A stretch of DNA of 5,539 nucleotides from an uncultured Bacilli bacterium (GCA_934162685.1 CAKPJO010000108.1:1-5539), one strand, 5' to 3'; positions 1 to 5,539 are shown, counted from the first letter of the stretch. The notes: generated from the letters alone by a model not told the origin. A program made the numbers and translations.

Positions 1-347
1 TCGTCTTCAACAATATTCACTAATTCACATTTATAATCTGTTAGTTTTAAAAACGATATCATTTTGCTTTTATTTGGGCATAAAATAGTTACACTATAAA
101 CTGGATTTATGATAGTTAAATAAACGAGCAATGCTTCAAGTGAGCCAATATGATCCCCATGCATGTGTGTTATACAAATAACCACATCATTTTCTTTGCT
201 AAAATCAATATATTTTACAATTTTACTAGCAATTTTTTCTCCGCAATCAAATATATAAAATGTATTATCATATTTAAAATAAGCTGATGTATTATCTAAA
301 TCATAATTAAATGCTGAGCCATTACCTAAAAATTTTAAACTAGTCAT
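1..347 (-). CDS. Metallo-beta-lactamase-fold hydrolase, N-terminal part (cut by left window edge)
   Basis: Translating the minus strand from ATG at 347 gives 115 open residues that run off the left edge. The N-terminus (MTSLKFLGNGSAFN, with NTSAYF and YIFDCGE following) is the usual start of MBL-fold hydrolases of the RNase Z/phosphodiesterase type. The metal-binding motif HMHGDH lies at residues 61-66, fitting HxHxDH, so the first zinc/metal site is intact. Later metal ligands are outside the window. The start overlaps the stop of the upstream kinase gene by 8 nt (ATGACTAG). An AAGGTGG Shine-Dalgarno (357-363 on the plus strand) sits 9 nt before it, which supports this start and translational coupling. 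Fold and hydrolase class are well supported; the substrate is unknown. A cyclic phosphodiesterase of PhnP type would fit the transporter context, but that is inference, and an RNA- or nucleotide-processing enzyme is equally possible. Confidence 0.85.
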   Translation of the reverse strand, partial: MTSLKFLGNGSAFNYDLDNTSAYFKYDNTFYIFDCGEKIASKIVKYIDFSKENDVVICITHMHGDHIGSLEALLVYLTIINPVYSVTILCPNKSKMISFLKLTDYKCELVNIVED

Positions 348-810
348 TTACATAAACCACCTTAATAAAATTGTAGCGGTAAATATTATCTGAACTTGGA
401 TCTTTATATCTTTCCATCATTGATAATATAACATCTTCTGGCACCCATTTTTCTTCTTGCCTTTTATGATTTCGCGTGAGAATTGTATCAATATTTGCTT
501 TTAACATTACTAATTGAATGTAGTCAGCGCCTCTTATTTTATCCAAAAAATAGTTCCTTCTTTTATCATCTAAAAATGTTGAGTCTAAAACAATAGTAAT
601 ATTATCATTAGTTGATAATAATTCATTAGTTTTATCAATCATTTTATCATAGACAATATTCATATCTTCAAGGATTACACGATAATCATGAGTAATAGCA
701 AAACGTGTTTCATCACTCGAAATAATATGACAATTCTCATCTTTTATTGATTGAGCATAATATGATTTGCCTGTTCCAGGAAGTCCCGCTAAAAAAATTA
801 ATTTGCGCAT
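340..810 (-). CDS. Small P-loop kinase, AAA_33/polynucleotide-kinase-like
   Basis: This 156-residue protein has a Walker A motif GLPGTGKS at residues 9-16. SSDETR follows at 31-36 (the 'SSDxxR' position of AAA_33 kinases), VLDST at 74-78 forms the strand-2 D-S/T motif, and an arginine-containing lid (LTRNHKRQ) lies near 111-118. The C-terminal block VPEDVILSMMERYKDP at 123-138 matches the 'VPxxVIxxMxxxFExP' pattern of small kinases related to the T4 polynucleotide kinase domain. Length is normal for a single-domain kinase, and no phosphatase domain is attached. The family phosphorylates hydroxyls of nucleic acids, nucleosides or small metabolites with ATP; the substrate cannot be read from the sequence. 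The gene starts 2 nt after the permease stop with only a weak purine-rich SD (AAGAAAG, about 14 nt away), so translation probably depends on coupling. It overlaps the MBL hydrolase gene by 8 nt. It does not look like PhnN, which is guanylate-kinase-like. Confidence 0.85.
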   Translation of the reverse strand: MRKLIFLAGLPGTGKSYYAQSIKDENCHIISSDETRFAITHDYRVILEDMNIVYDKMIDKTNELLSTNDNITIVLDSTFLDDKRRNYFLDKIRGADYIQLVMLKANIDTILTRNHKRQEEKWVPEDVILSMMERYKDPSSDNIYRYNFIKVVYVND

Positions 811-812
811 AA

Positions 813-1703
813 CTACACTAATTTCTTTCTTAACAATGATGAAGCAACATCAACAATAATTACTAATAATATAACGCCATATAAAACTGCGGCTAGTTCA
901 CTCCAGTGTTCATTTTGTGAATAAACACTAATTGGATAGCCAACGCCACCAGCACCAACCAATCCTAAAATTGAAGCTGTACGAATATTTAAATCAAAAC
1001 GATATAAAATAACATTCGCAAAGTTAGGTGCAATTTGTGGGACTACACCATATTGGATTCTTGTAAATGGAGTTGCTCCTACTGCATCAAGTGCTTCAAG
1101 CGGATCATTAGAAATTAAATCTAATTGTTCTGAATACATTTTCCCAATCATTCCTACGGAATGGATTGATAAAACTGCAACACCTGTTACAGGTCCAAAG
1201 CCAAATACTTGAATAAATATATATCCTAAAAGCAATTCCGGGAAAGTTCTTATTAAAATAAGAAAAATCTCCGAAATGATTGAAAATTTTCCGGCTATTT
1301 TTTGACTTGCCAAAAAGCCAAAAGGGATAGATAAAATTGAGGCGATTGTTGTTCCAACAAGAGCAATAGCAAATGTTTCTATAACTTGATAAACAACTGA
1401 TGTTTTGAAAGTAAATTGTCCGCCAATTCCAAACATATAATTAAAATTCGGATGAATAAATCCTTCAAACATTTTTCCTAATTTTGCCCAGTTAGGATGT
1501 CTAAAATTATCAAACAAATTTATATCTAAACTAAAATATAAAAGAACACCAACAAGTAAAACAACAAATACTAAATTGTATATCCATTTTTTCGGCCTTG
1601 CCTTATATGCTTCATCAACTGAAGTAAAGTGATGTTGCACTTTATAAAACATTTTTTTATACCAAGGAAGTTTTGCATATGCTGAAGATTCTAATGTTTT
1701 CAT
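813..1703 (-). CDS. phnE: PhnE-family ABC transporter permease (second of two)
   Basis: This is a 296-residue inner-membrane permease of a phosphonate/phosphite/phosphate-type importer. A cytoplasmic N-terminal tail of about 40 residues leads into a first membrane segment near 40-58. Further hydrophobic segments lie near 105-130, 142-167, 172-190 and 271-288. The cytoplasmic EAA loop that docks on the ATPase is visible as EALDAVGAT (203-211), with the conserved G209 and a following VPQ. The C-terminal signature NIRTASILGLVGAGGVG at 239-255 is typical of PhnE. It presumably pairs with the other PhnE to form a heterodimeric channel. ATG at 1703 lies 1 nt after the stop of the first permease gene. 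An excellent SD (AAGGAGG, 1717-1723 on the plus strand) is 13 nt upstream, longer than usual; no alternative start lies between. Family assignment is firm; the transported ligand is not known. Confidence 0.93.
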   Translation of the reverse strand: MKTLESSAYAKLPWYKKMFYKVQHHFTSVDEAYKARPKKWIYNLVFVVLLVGVLLYFSLDINLFDNFRHPNWAKLGKMFEGFIHPNFNYMFGIGGQFTFKTSVVYQVIETFAIALVGTTIASILSIPFGFLASQKIAGKFSIISEIFLILIRTFPELLLGYIFIQVFGFGPVTGVAVLSIHSVGMIGKMYSEQLDLISNDPLEALDAVGATPFTRIQYGVVPQIAPNFANVILYRFDLNIRTASILGLVGAGGVGYPISVYSQNEHWSELAAVLYGVILLVIIVDVASSLLRKKLV

Positions 1704-1704
1704 A

Positions 1705-2580
1705 CTAAATTGCTTTCCTCCTTGTAAAAGTTGAAACTAATTGTAATACAAATACCACAACTAATAATGGTATTAAAATTGCACCAATTTTATCATATTG
1801 TGTTGCTTCCATTGCGTCAGATAATAGTTGTCCAATACCGCCTGCACCAACGAATCCTAACACAACTGAAGCTCGAATGTTGATTTCAAAAGTGTAGATA
1901 AAATTTGAAATAAACATTGGATTAACTTGAGGATGAATAGATAACGCATAAGCAGATAATCTTGTTCCACCATTTGAAATTGACACTTCAAATGGATTCA
2001 TATCCACAGTTTCGATATATTCATACATTAATTTAAAAATAATACCAAAGGTAAATAATGTCATAGCAAATACACCAGCAGTTTCACTATATCCATAAAA
2101 TATCGCTCCAATAATAGCTAATACAAAAGTAGGTATAGTACGTATAATATTAACTAAAATACGAATGAGTTGATTAACTGCCTTACTTCTTGTGATATTA
2201 GAAGCAGCAAGTAGATAAAAAGGAACTGCTAAAAGTGTTCCAAATACTGTAGCAACAAATATCATTTCAACTGTTTGCCAAATCTTTTTGACCGCTACAG
2301 TCCATAAATAATTCCACCATGCTTCACTTGTTTTAAGTGACCATTTAGATGGAACAAATAGTTGCGAAATAATATTACCTAATTGATCAAAACGCACTTT
2401 ATTATTCATTGGCAAAAACATAAAACATAAACCAAATACAAGTGCATATAAACCAATCCATATTAAAATAAGTGAACGTTTCTTTTCAATTATTTTAGTT
2501 GGATTACCATCTTCATCTACACTAACTACCATTGTCTTATGAGTTAAGCGATGGAAAAAACCATTATTTTGTGGTTTCAT
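1705..2580 (-). CDS. phnE: PhnE-family ABC transporter permease (first of two)
   Basis: This membrane permease is a paralogue of the next gene rather than a copy. Numbering from the upstream ATG at 2586 (293 residues), hydrophobic segments lie near 38-58, 104-128, 150-167, 169-186 and 269-286. A degenerate EAA loop at 200-206 (EVSISNG) keeps E200 and G206 but has lost the alanines. The PhnE signature NIRASVVLGFVGAGGIG spans 236-252. Two in-frame ATGs exist, at 2586 and 2580. The SD AGGAG (2590-2594) is only 3 nt from the first but 9 nt from the second, so I choose 2580 (291 residues). Either start overlaps the end of the ATPase gene, by 17 or 23 nt, which implies translational coupling. The protein should form the transmembrane pore with the second PhnE and be driven by PhnC. 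Confidence 0.92.
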   Translation of the reverse strand: MKPQNNGFFHRLTHKTMVVSVDEDGNPTKIIEKKRSLILIWIGLYALVFGLCFMFLPMNNKVRFDQLGNIISQLFVPSKWSLKTSEAWWNYLWTVAVKKIWQTVEMIFVATVFGTLLAVPFYLLAASNITRSKAVNQLIRILVNIIRTIPTFVLAIIGAIFYGYSETAGVFAMTLFTFGIIFKLMYEYIETVDMNPFEVSISNGGTRLSAYALSIHPQVNPMFISNFIYTFEINIRASVVLGFVGAGGIGQLLSDAMEATQYDKIGAILIPLLVVVFVLQLVSTFTRRKAI

Positions 2581-3349
2581 TATCATCCACTCCTAATTTT
2601 TCATTTTGATTTAATGAGCGACCATAAATTTTAATTAAAGCTTCTTCTGTTACTTCTTCTGGTTTGCCGTCAAAAACAATCTCGCCAGCACGAATACCAA
2701 TAATACGGGTTGCGTATTTAAGAGCTAAATCAACATGGTGCATATTAGCTACAATAGTAATTTTTTCTTCTTCGTTAATTCTTTTAAAGTCATCCATAAC
2801 TGATAAAGTAGTAATTGGGTCAAGCGACGCAACTGGTTCATCAGCTAATATCAATGATGGTTGTTGAGTTAACGCTCTTGCAAGCGCCACTCTTTGCATT
2901 TGCCCACCGCTTAATTGATCAGCACGAACAAACGCCTTATCTAAAATTCCAAGCTTATCAAGTGATTGCAAGGCAAGCATTTTTTCTTCTTTTGAATATA
3001 GGCCAAAAATACACTCAAAGGTAGAGTGATAACCCACCCTACCTGAGAGAACATTTTTATAGACACTAGAACGTTTTACCAAATTAAATGATTGGAATAT
3101 CATACCAATATTTTTACGGATTGCGCGGAGGTCTTTTCCTTCTGCATAGGAAATATCTTTCCCATTTACTAATAATCTACCGCTAGATATTGGATGCATT
3201 TTATTGATAGTTCTAATTATTGTTGATTTTCCAGCGCCTGATAAGCCAATAATACAAACAAAATCTCCATCATTGATAGTCAAATTTACATTTTTCAAAG
3301 CCGTATAGCCATTTGGATACGTCTTTGTAACATTTTCAAAGACTATCAT
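2564..3349 (-). CDS. phnC: PhnC-type ABC transporter ATPase (phosphonate/phosphite/phosphate importer)
   Basis: This 261-residue nucleotide-binding subunit energises import through the two PhnE permeases on the cytoplasmic side of the membrane. All ABC motifs are intact: Walker A GLSGAGKST at 35-43, Q-loop Q86, signature LSGGQ at 146-150, Walker B LILADE at 166-171, D-loop SLD at 175-177 and switch histidine H204 (in MHHVDLAL). The segment VLSGRVGYHSTFECIFGLYSKEE (about 100-122) between Q-loop and signature is characteristic of PhnC and separates it from the related MetN and PstB types. Length is normal. ATG at 3349 has an AAAAGGAAA ribosome site about 10 nt upstream and lies 23 nt after phnD. 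Its 3' end overlaps the first phnE. PhnC assignment is firm; whether the natural cargo is phosphonate, phosphite, phosphate or a phosphate ester cannot be told. Confidence 0.95.
   Translation of the reverse strand: MIVFENVTKTYPNGYTALKNVNLTINDGDFVCIIGLSGAGKSTIIRTINKMHPISSGRLLVNGKDISYAEGKDLRAIRKNIGMIFQSFNLVKRSSVYKNVLSGRVGYHSTFECIFGLYSKEEKMLALQSLDKLGILDKAFVRADQLSGGQMQRVALARALTQQPSLILADEPVASLDPITTLSVMDDFKRINEEEKITIVANMHHVDLALKYATRIIGIRAGEIVFDGKPEEVTEEALIKIYGRSLNQNEKLGVDDNETTK
2590..2594 (-). promoter_or_regulatory. Ribosome binding site deciding the phnE start
   Basis: AGGAG on the minus strand lies inside the 3' end of the ATPase gene. It is 3 nt from the ATG at 2586 and 9 nt from the ATG at 2580. 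The second spacing is the normal one, so the shorter protein is favoured. Confidence 0.6.
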
Positions 3350-3372
3350 AATTTTAGTTTCCTTTTGTTTAA

Positions 3373-4476
3373 TTAGATTAAATTGTTGTCAACACAGAAT
3401 TGATAGAATGCTCTTTCTCCATCAAAATCAGAATCTTTAGCATCACTATATCCTGTGTGTGAATATAAATTGTAAAGATAATAAGCACCTGTACCTTCAG
3501 TATTGATGTCACCATCTTTTACTAATTCTTTGAATGCATGTTTAACAGCATCTTTAGTTGCTTGGTCAAGATTACTACGAGCAGAAATCGTATCATTATA
3601 AATACCATCTGTAATTGCTACTACTTTGTAGTCTTCGAATAATTTATTATCATTGTAGTGTGAGCTATCTTTCTTAGAATAGAAGTTAGAATATCTAACA
3701 TCTGTATATCCCCAGAAGCCAGCGATTTCGCCATTCATCATAGCTTCGCAAGCAGCTGTATAACCAGATTGGAAATATTTACCTTTGATTTGGGTCTTTG
3801 CATCTGTAATATCATCAACCATTGACATTCCATGTTCATGTAAGTAGTGTAATGGTCTTAAATAACCAGCACCAGAAGTTGTTCCCATTCTTCCAATAGT
3901 TAAACCAGCCATATCAAGAATGTCGATTTTTCCATCTTTATTAGCGTCTTTATAATATTCATTTCTAACTACTAATTGTGAAGAGTACCAGTTAACATCT
4001 GTAGTAGATTGTTCGCCATGATAAGTATATCCTTTGATTTCTTGGTTCATAGCTTTGATTTGATCTGCTTCAGTTTTGTAATCTTCTTGAACTTTATAGC
4101 CTTTACGAACAGAAGTCATTAATACTTCTACTTTTCCTGGATTCTTTAAAGTAACTTCAGCATAACCAGAAGCTGTTAAGAACCCAATATCAAGTTGGTC
4201 TGATAATAAACCTTGTGTTGTAGCAGCATAGCTAGTACCAGTTGTAATATTGAATTTGTATCCTGGTTCAATTGCTTCAAGCATTGGAGCCATTTTGCTT
4301 GCTAATGTAGCTAATTTTCCTGGGTCATTAGATGGTACGAATTGGATGTTAATTGTTTTCTTTGCACCATTGTTACTAGTGTTACTAGCACTTGGATTAA
4401 GGTTACCATTGTTACATGATGATAAGCATAATAGTGCCAATGCAGTCATAGACATTGTAAAAATAGATTTTTTCAT
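3373..4476 (-). CDS. phnD: PhnD-like substrate-binding lipoprotein of the ABC importer
   Basis: This 367-residue extracytoplasmic binding protein captures the cargo and delivers it to the PhnE channel. Residues 1-20 are a short lipoprotein signal peptide (two lysines, hydrophobic core, lipobox LSSC) with lipidated Cys21. A polar Asn/Ser-rich linker to about residue 40 follows. The mature part begins with TINIQFVPSNDPGKLATLAS, the PhnD-type 'P..dp..l' start. Other family landmarks are GTSYAATTQGLLSDQLDIGFL (80-100) and TTSGAGYLRP (199-208), matching the ligand-binding 'StSGylvP' loop. Oddly, residues 177-188 form an EF-hand-like loop (DANKDGKIDILD) where most relatives have a short 'DSGIksldDL' turn. 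ATG at 4476 has a strong SD (AGGAGG, 5 nt spacing). It is the first gene of the operon, with its own promoter and a dyad at the predicted transcript start. Exact ligand unknown. Confidence 0.93.
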   Translation of the reverse strand: MKKSIFTMSMTALALLCLSSCNNGNLNPSASNTSNNGAKKTINIQFVPSNDPGKLATLASKMAPMLEAIEPGYKFNITTGTSYAATTQGLLSDQLDIGFLTASGYAEVTLKNPGKVEVLMTSVRKGYKVQEDYKTEADQIKAMNQEIKGYTYHGEQSTTDVNWYSSQLVVRNEYYKDANKDGKIDILDMAGLTIGRMGTTSGAGYLRPLHYLHEHGMSMVDDITDAKTQIKGKYFQSGYTAACEAMMNGEIAGFWGYTDVRYSNFYSKKDSSHYNDNKLFEDYKVVAITDGIYNDTISARSNLDQATKDAVKHAFKELVKDGDINTEGTGAYYLYNLYSHTGYSDAKDSDFDGERAFYQFCVDNNLI

Positions 4477-4516
4477 AATTTCCTCCTGCGGCAGTTGCGC
4501 GCTCTTTATCTATTTT

Positions 4517-4559
4517 GAAGTTGGAAGATTTAATACTATTAGCCTTCTCTTCCACCTTC
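4517..4559 (-). promoter_or_regulatory. Long dyad/hairpin at the 5' end of the phnD transcript
   Basis: Two 12-nt arms (4548-4559 and 4517-4528) are complementary at 11 of 12 positions on the minus strand: GAAGGTGGAAGA and TCTTCCAACTTC. They enclose a 19-nt loop that itself contains a small TAAT-AGT-ATTA stem. The first arm begins where the phnD promoter predicts the transcription start (about 4559). It could be an operator for a dimeric repressor at the start site, or a 5'-terminal RNA hairpin affecting mRNA stability or translation. No T-run follows, so it is not an intrinsic terminator. I do not recognise it as a known riboswitch. Confidence 0.6.
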
Positions 4560-4565
4560 TAATTT

Positions 4566-4594
4566 ATTATACATGTTTATATTCATTATGCAAA
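4566..4594 (-). promoter_or_regulatory. Predicted sigma-A promoter of the phnD operon
   Basis: Read on the minus strand, a -35 box TTTGCA (4589-4594; four of six positions match TTGACA) and a perfect -10 box TATAAT (4566-4571) are separated by exactly 17 nt. The predicted start is near 4559, giving an 83-nt leader before the phnD ATG. Placement directly upstream of the first gene, with ideal spacing, makes it the best candidate for the operon promoter. A second TATAAT on the same strand at 4749-4754 lacks a good -35. Confidence 0.65.
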
Positions 4595-4640
4595 AGAAAT
4601 TTTATAAAAAAATGCCGATTGCAAGCCGCTTTTTTATTGA

Positions 4641-4780
4641 TTTTTGTTGTGGGTTCATCTTTATTATACTATAAATCAAGTATAAAAAAACACATAATTT
4701 TATATAAAATCGTTTTCATTATTTTTTACTAGACTTTAGCAAAAAAATATTATAAAATTAAAATGAACCCACCATAAAAA
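4641..4780. repeat. Imperfect inverted repeat with arms 4641-4668 and 4753-4780
   Basis: The two 28-nt arms are inverted copies matching at 23 of 28 positions by eye. They share a perfect 10-nt core GTGGGTTCAT (4649-4658; reverse complement ATGAACCCAC at 4763-4772). Each arm continues inward into an AT-rich TATACT- or TATAAT-like box, so the arms point toward each other. This could be a pair of identical operator or promoter sites, or the terminal repeats of a short non-autonomous element (about 120-140 bp). No flanking target-site duplication was found by eye, and there is no coding sequence between the arms. Confidence 0.6.
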
Positions 4781-4792
4781 TGGAAAACATAT

Positions 4793-4801
4793 TGCTATAA
4801 T
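4793..4801 (+). promoter_or_regulatory. Predicted extended -10 promoter of the small plus-strand gene
   Basis: TGCTATAAT is a perfect extended -10 element (TGn plus TATAAT). The region 17 nt upstream lacks a TTGACA-like -35 and instead falls on the right arm of the inverted repeat. Predicted start is near 4808, about 43 nt before the ATG at 4851. If the repeat arm binds a protein, that protein could control this promoter. Confidence 0.5.
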
Positions 4802-4850
4802 ATTGAAAAATATTTTTATAGTTCTTTTTGATATTGGATAAACTAACTAT

Positions 4851-5036
4851 ATGTATTTTAATTATCACGGAATTATAAAAAAGAAAATAAAAGCAGGTCT
4901 ATTACTACGATATGAGTATCTTGACTCATTTCACAATATTAAACCTGCTTTAGTTTTATATTTTAAAGATGGTAGCGTTTATCCAATTAGAGAATATCGT
5001 TGGCACGAATACTATGAGTTTCTTAACGATTTATAA
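4851..5036 (+). CDS. Small conserved-looking protein of unknown function (61 aa)
   Basis: The ATG-to-TAA frame encodes 61 residues with a patterned, non-random sequence. It begins MYFNYHGIIKKKIKAG, has a central hydrophobic stretch PALVLYFKDGSVYPIR (residues 32-47) and ends in REYRWHEYYEFL (47-58). From memory, short proteins with a 'YNYH...IKxxI...PIRxxRWxEY' pattern recur in Firmicutes and are often labelled 'thermostable hemolysin delta-VPH'; that name says nothing reliable about function. There is no signal peptide or membrane segment, so it is likely cytosolic. The SD is weak (GGAT about 12 nt upstream), but a good extended -10 promoter precedes it. It is the only plus-strand gene here, and its last 14 nt overlap the end of udk on the other strand. 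Real gene: likely. Function: unknown. Confidence 0.7.
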   Translation: MYFNYHGIIKKKIKAGLLLRYEYLDSFHNIKPALVLYFKDGSVYPIREYRWHEYYEFLNDL

Positions 5037-5539
5037 GTTCGTTAATTCTGCGCATGACTTTTTCAATTTGAATTTCATCTAATCCATTATTATCATTATT
5101 AATAAAGACAATATCACAATCATCTTTTGTTGGTTCTATATATTTATAATGACATGGCTTAACAGTAGTTAGGTATTGATCAATTACCGAATCAATTGTA
5201 CGACCTCTTTCTTTAACATCACGTGATAATCTTCTTAAGACACGTACATCAGCATCAGTATCAACATAAATAGATAAATCCAATAAATCACGAATACCTG
5301 GTACTTGATAAATCATAATTCCTTCAACAATAATAATTTTTTTAGGTTCTACCAATTGAGTTTCCTTAATTCGTGAGTGAGTTTTAAAATCATAAATTGG
5401 TTTTTGGATACTTTTGCCTTCTAATAATTCTTTTAAATGTTTACTAAATAATGGTGCATCATATGATTCTGGAACATCATAATTGCTTTTAGTTCTTTCT
5501 TCTGGGGATAAGTGACTACGATCATTACAATAGGTGTCA
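5023..5539 (-). CDS. udk: Uridine kinase, N-terminus cut by right window edge
   Basis: The minus-strand frame is open from the right edge to TAA at 5023-5025, giving 171 residues. Uridine kinase phosphorylates uridine and cytidine to UMP and CMP in cytosolic pyrimidine salvage. Visible landmarks are the acceptor-site start DTYCND followed by SHLSPEERTKSNYDVPESYD, then IYDFKTHSR (the conserved YDFxxHxR), VEPKKIIIVEGI, YVDTDADVRVLRRLSRD with the arginine-rich lid RDVKERGR, and QYLTTVKPCHYKYIEPTK near the end. The N-terminal P-loop, roughly the first 35 residues of a normal ~205-residue enzyme, lies outside the window. A TTG at 5355 could be mistaken for a start, but the udk homology continues well upstream, so it is internal. 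The 3' end overlaps that of the convergent small gene by 14 nt, with no terminator visible between them. Confidence 0.95.
   Translation of the reverse strand, partial: DTYCNDRSHLSPEERTKSNYDVPESYDAPLFSKHLKELLEGKSIQKPIYDFKTHSRIKETQLVEPKKIIIVEGIMIYQVPGIRDLLDLSIYVDTDADVRVLRRLSRDVKERGRTIDSVIDQYLTTVKPCHYKYIEPTKDDCDIVFINNDNNGLDEIQIEKVMRRINELINR

Larger units (their letters stand above)
4477..4850. other. Non-coding divergent regulatory region between phnD and the small plus-strand gene
   Basis: This stretch of 374 nt carries no convincing gene. From left to right it holds the phnD ribosome site (4482-4487), a long dyad (4517-4559), the phnD promoter (4566-4594), an extended inverted repeat with arms at 4641-4668 and 4753-4780, and an extended -10 promoter for the rightward gene (4793-4801). 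Smaller AT-rich palindromes also occur: TTATACT/AGTATAA at 4664-4685, a 14-bp perfect palindrome at 4697-4710 and a 12-bp one at 4806-4817. In such AT-rich DNA these last three may be chance. No terminator with a GC stem and T-run was found. Confidence 0.7.

Noticed and set aside
2664..3024. Two plus-strand open frames of 67 and 69 codons inside the ATPase gene
   Set aside because: They lie wholly opposite phnC, whose complete ABC motifs prove the minus-strand frame. The plus-strand products show no recognisable pattern and no ribosome site was seen.
3418..3460. Second DxDxDG calcium-like motif near the C-terminus of the binding protein (residues 348-353)
   Set aside because: The sequence after the glycine lacks the hydrophobic residue at position 8 and the acidic residue at position 12 of an EF-hand loop. 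PhnD proteins usually have a similar acidic stretch at this place.
4607..4637. Possible intrinsic terminator: A-tract, GC-containing centre, T-tract
   Set aside because: Only the A and T tracts pair. The centre contains GCCG twice as a direct repeat rather than as complementary arms, so no GC stem forms on either strand.
4250..4732. A 160-codon plus-strand open frame crossing the 5' end of phnD and its upstream region
   Set aside because: It runs antisense through the signal peptide and N-terminal region of phnD and then through the promoter, dyad and repeat. Its hydrophobic composition is what AT-rich non-coding DNA yields, and it lacks a family resemblance.
5023..5355. Short 110-residue version of uridine kinase starting at TTG 5355
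   Set aside because: The frame stays open to the right edge and the upstream residues match uridine kinase, so this TTG is an internal leucine codon.
1..5539. CRISPR array, tRNA or rRNA genes, transposase genes
   Set aside because: No regularly spaced direct repeats, no tRNA-like or rRNA-like segments and no transposase coding sequence were seen on either strand.

Overview
The window is strongly AT-rich. Its genes use the standard code: the tryptophan codons checked are TGG, and the seven visible stop codons are TAA or TAG. Shine-Dalgarno sequences of the AGGAGG type precede several genes. The substrate-binding protein is a lipoprotein with a Gram-positive style lipobox. Together these point to a low-GC Firmicute (Bacilli, Erysipelotrichia or a related gut lineage). 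The species cannot be named from the sequence alone.

Positions 1-4476 hold one minus-strand operon, transcribed from right to left. It starts with a complete phosphonate/phosphite/phosphate-type ABC importer: a PhnD-like binding lipoprotein, a PhnC ATPase and two different PhnE permeases. Two enzyme genes follow with almost no spacing: a small P-loop kinase (AAA_33/polynucleotide-kinase-like) and a metallo-beta-lactamase-fold hydrolase cut by the left edge. Gaps are 23, 2 and 1 nt or the genes overlap, which indicates co-transcription and probably translational coupling. No C-P lyase genes are visible. The simplest reading is uptake of a phosphorus-containing molecule, with the kinase and hydrolase possibly acting on the imported compound or a derivative.

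Positions 4477-4850 are non-coding. They contain a good sigma-A-type promoter for phnD, a long hairpin/dyad starting exactly at its predicted transcription start, an extended inverted repeat about 140 bp across (a facing operator pair or a MITE-like remnant), and an extended -10 promoter for the gene to the right.

Positions 4851-5036 encode a small conserved-looking 61-residue protein on the plus strand. Its end overlaps by 14 nt the end of a convergent uridine kinase gene (udk). The udk gene runs off the right edge and lacks its N-terminal P-loop here.

The most interesting points are the kinase plus hydrolase appended to a Phn-type importer, which resembles phnN/phnP in role only, the EF-hand-like loop in the PhnD protein, and the dyad structures upstream of phnD. 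Nothing here amounts to a clearly new system; the transporter and udk are ordinary members of known families.
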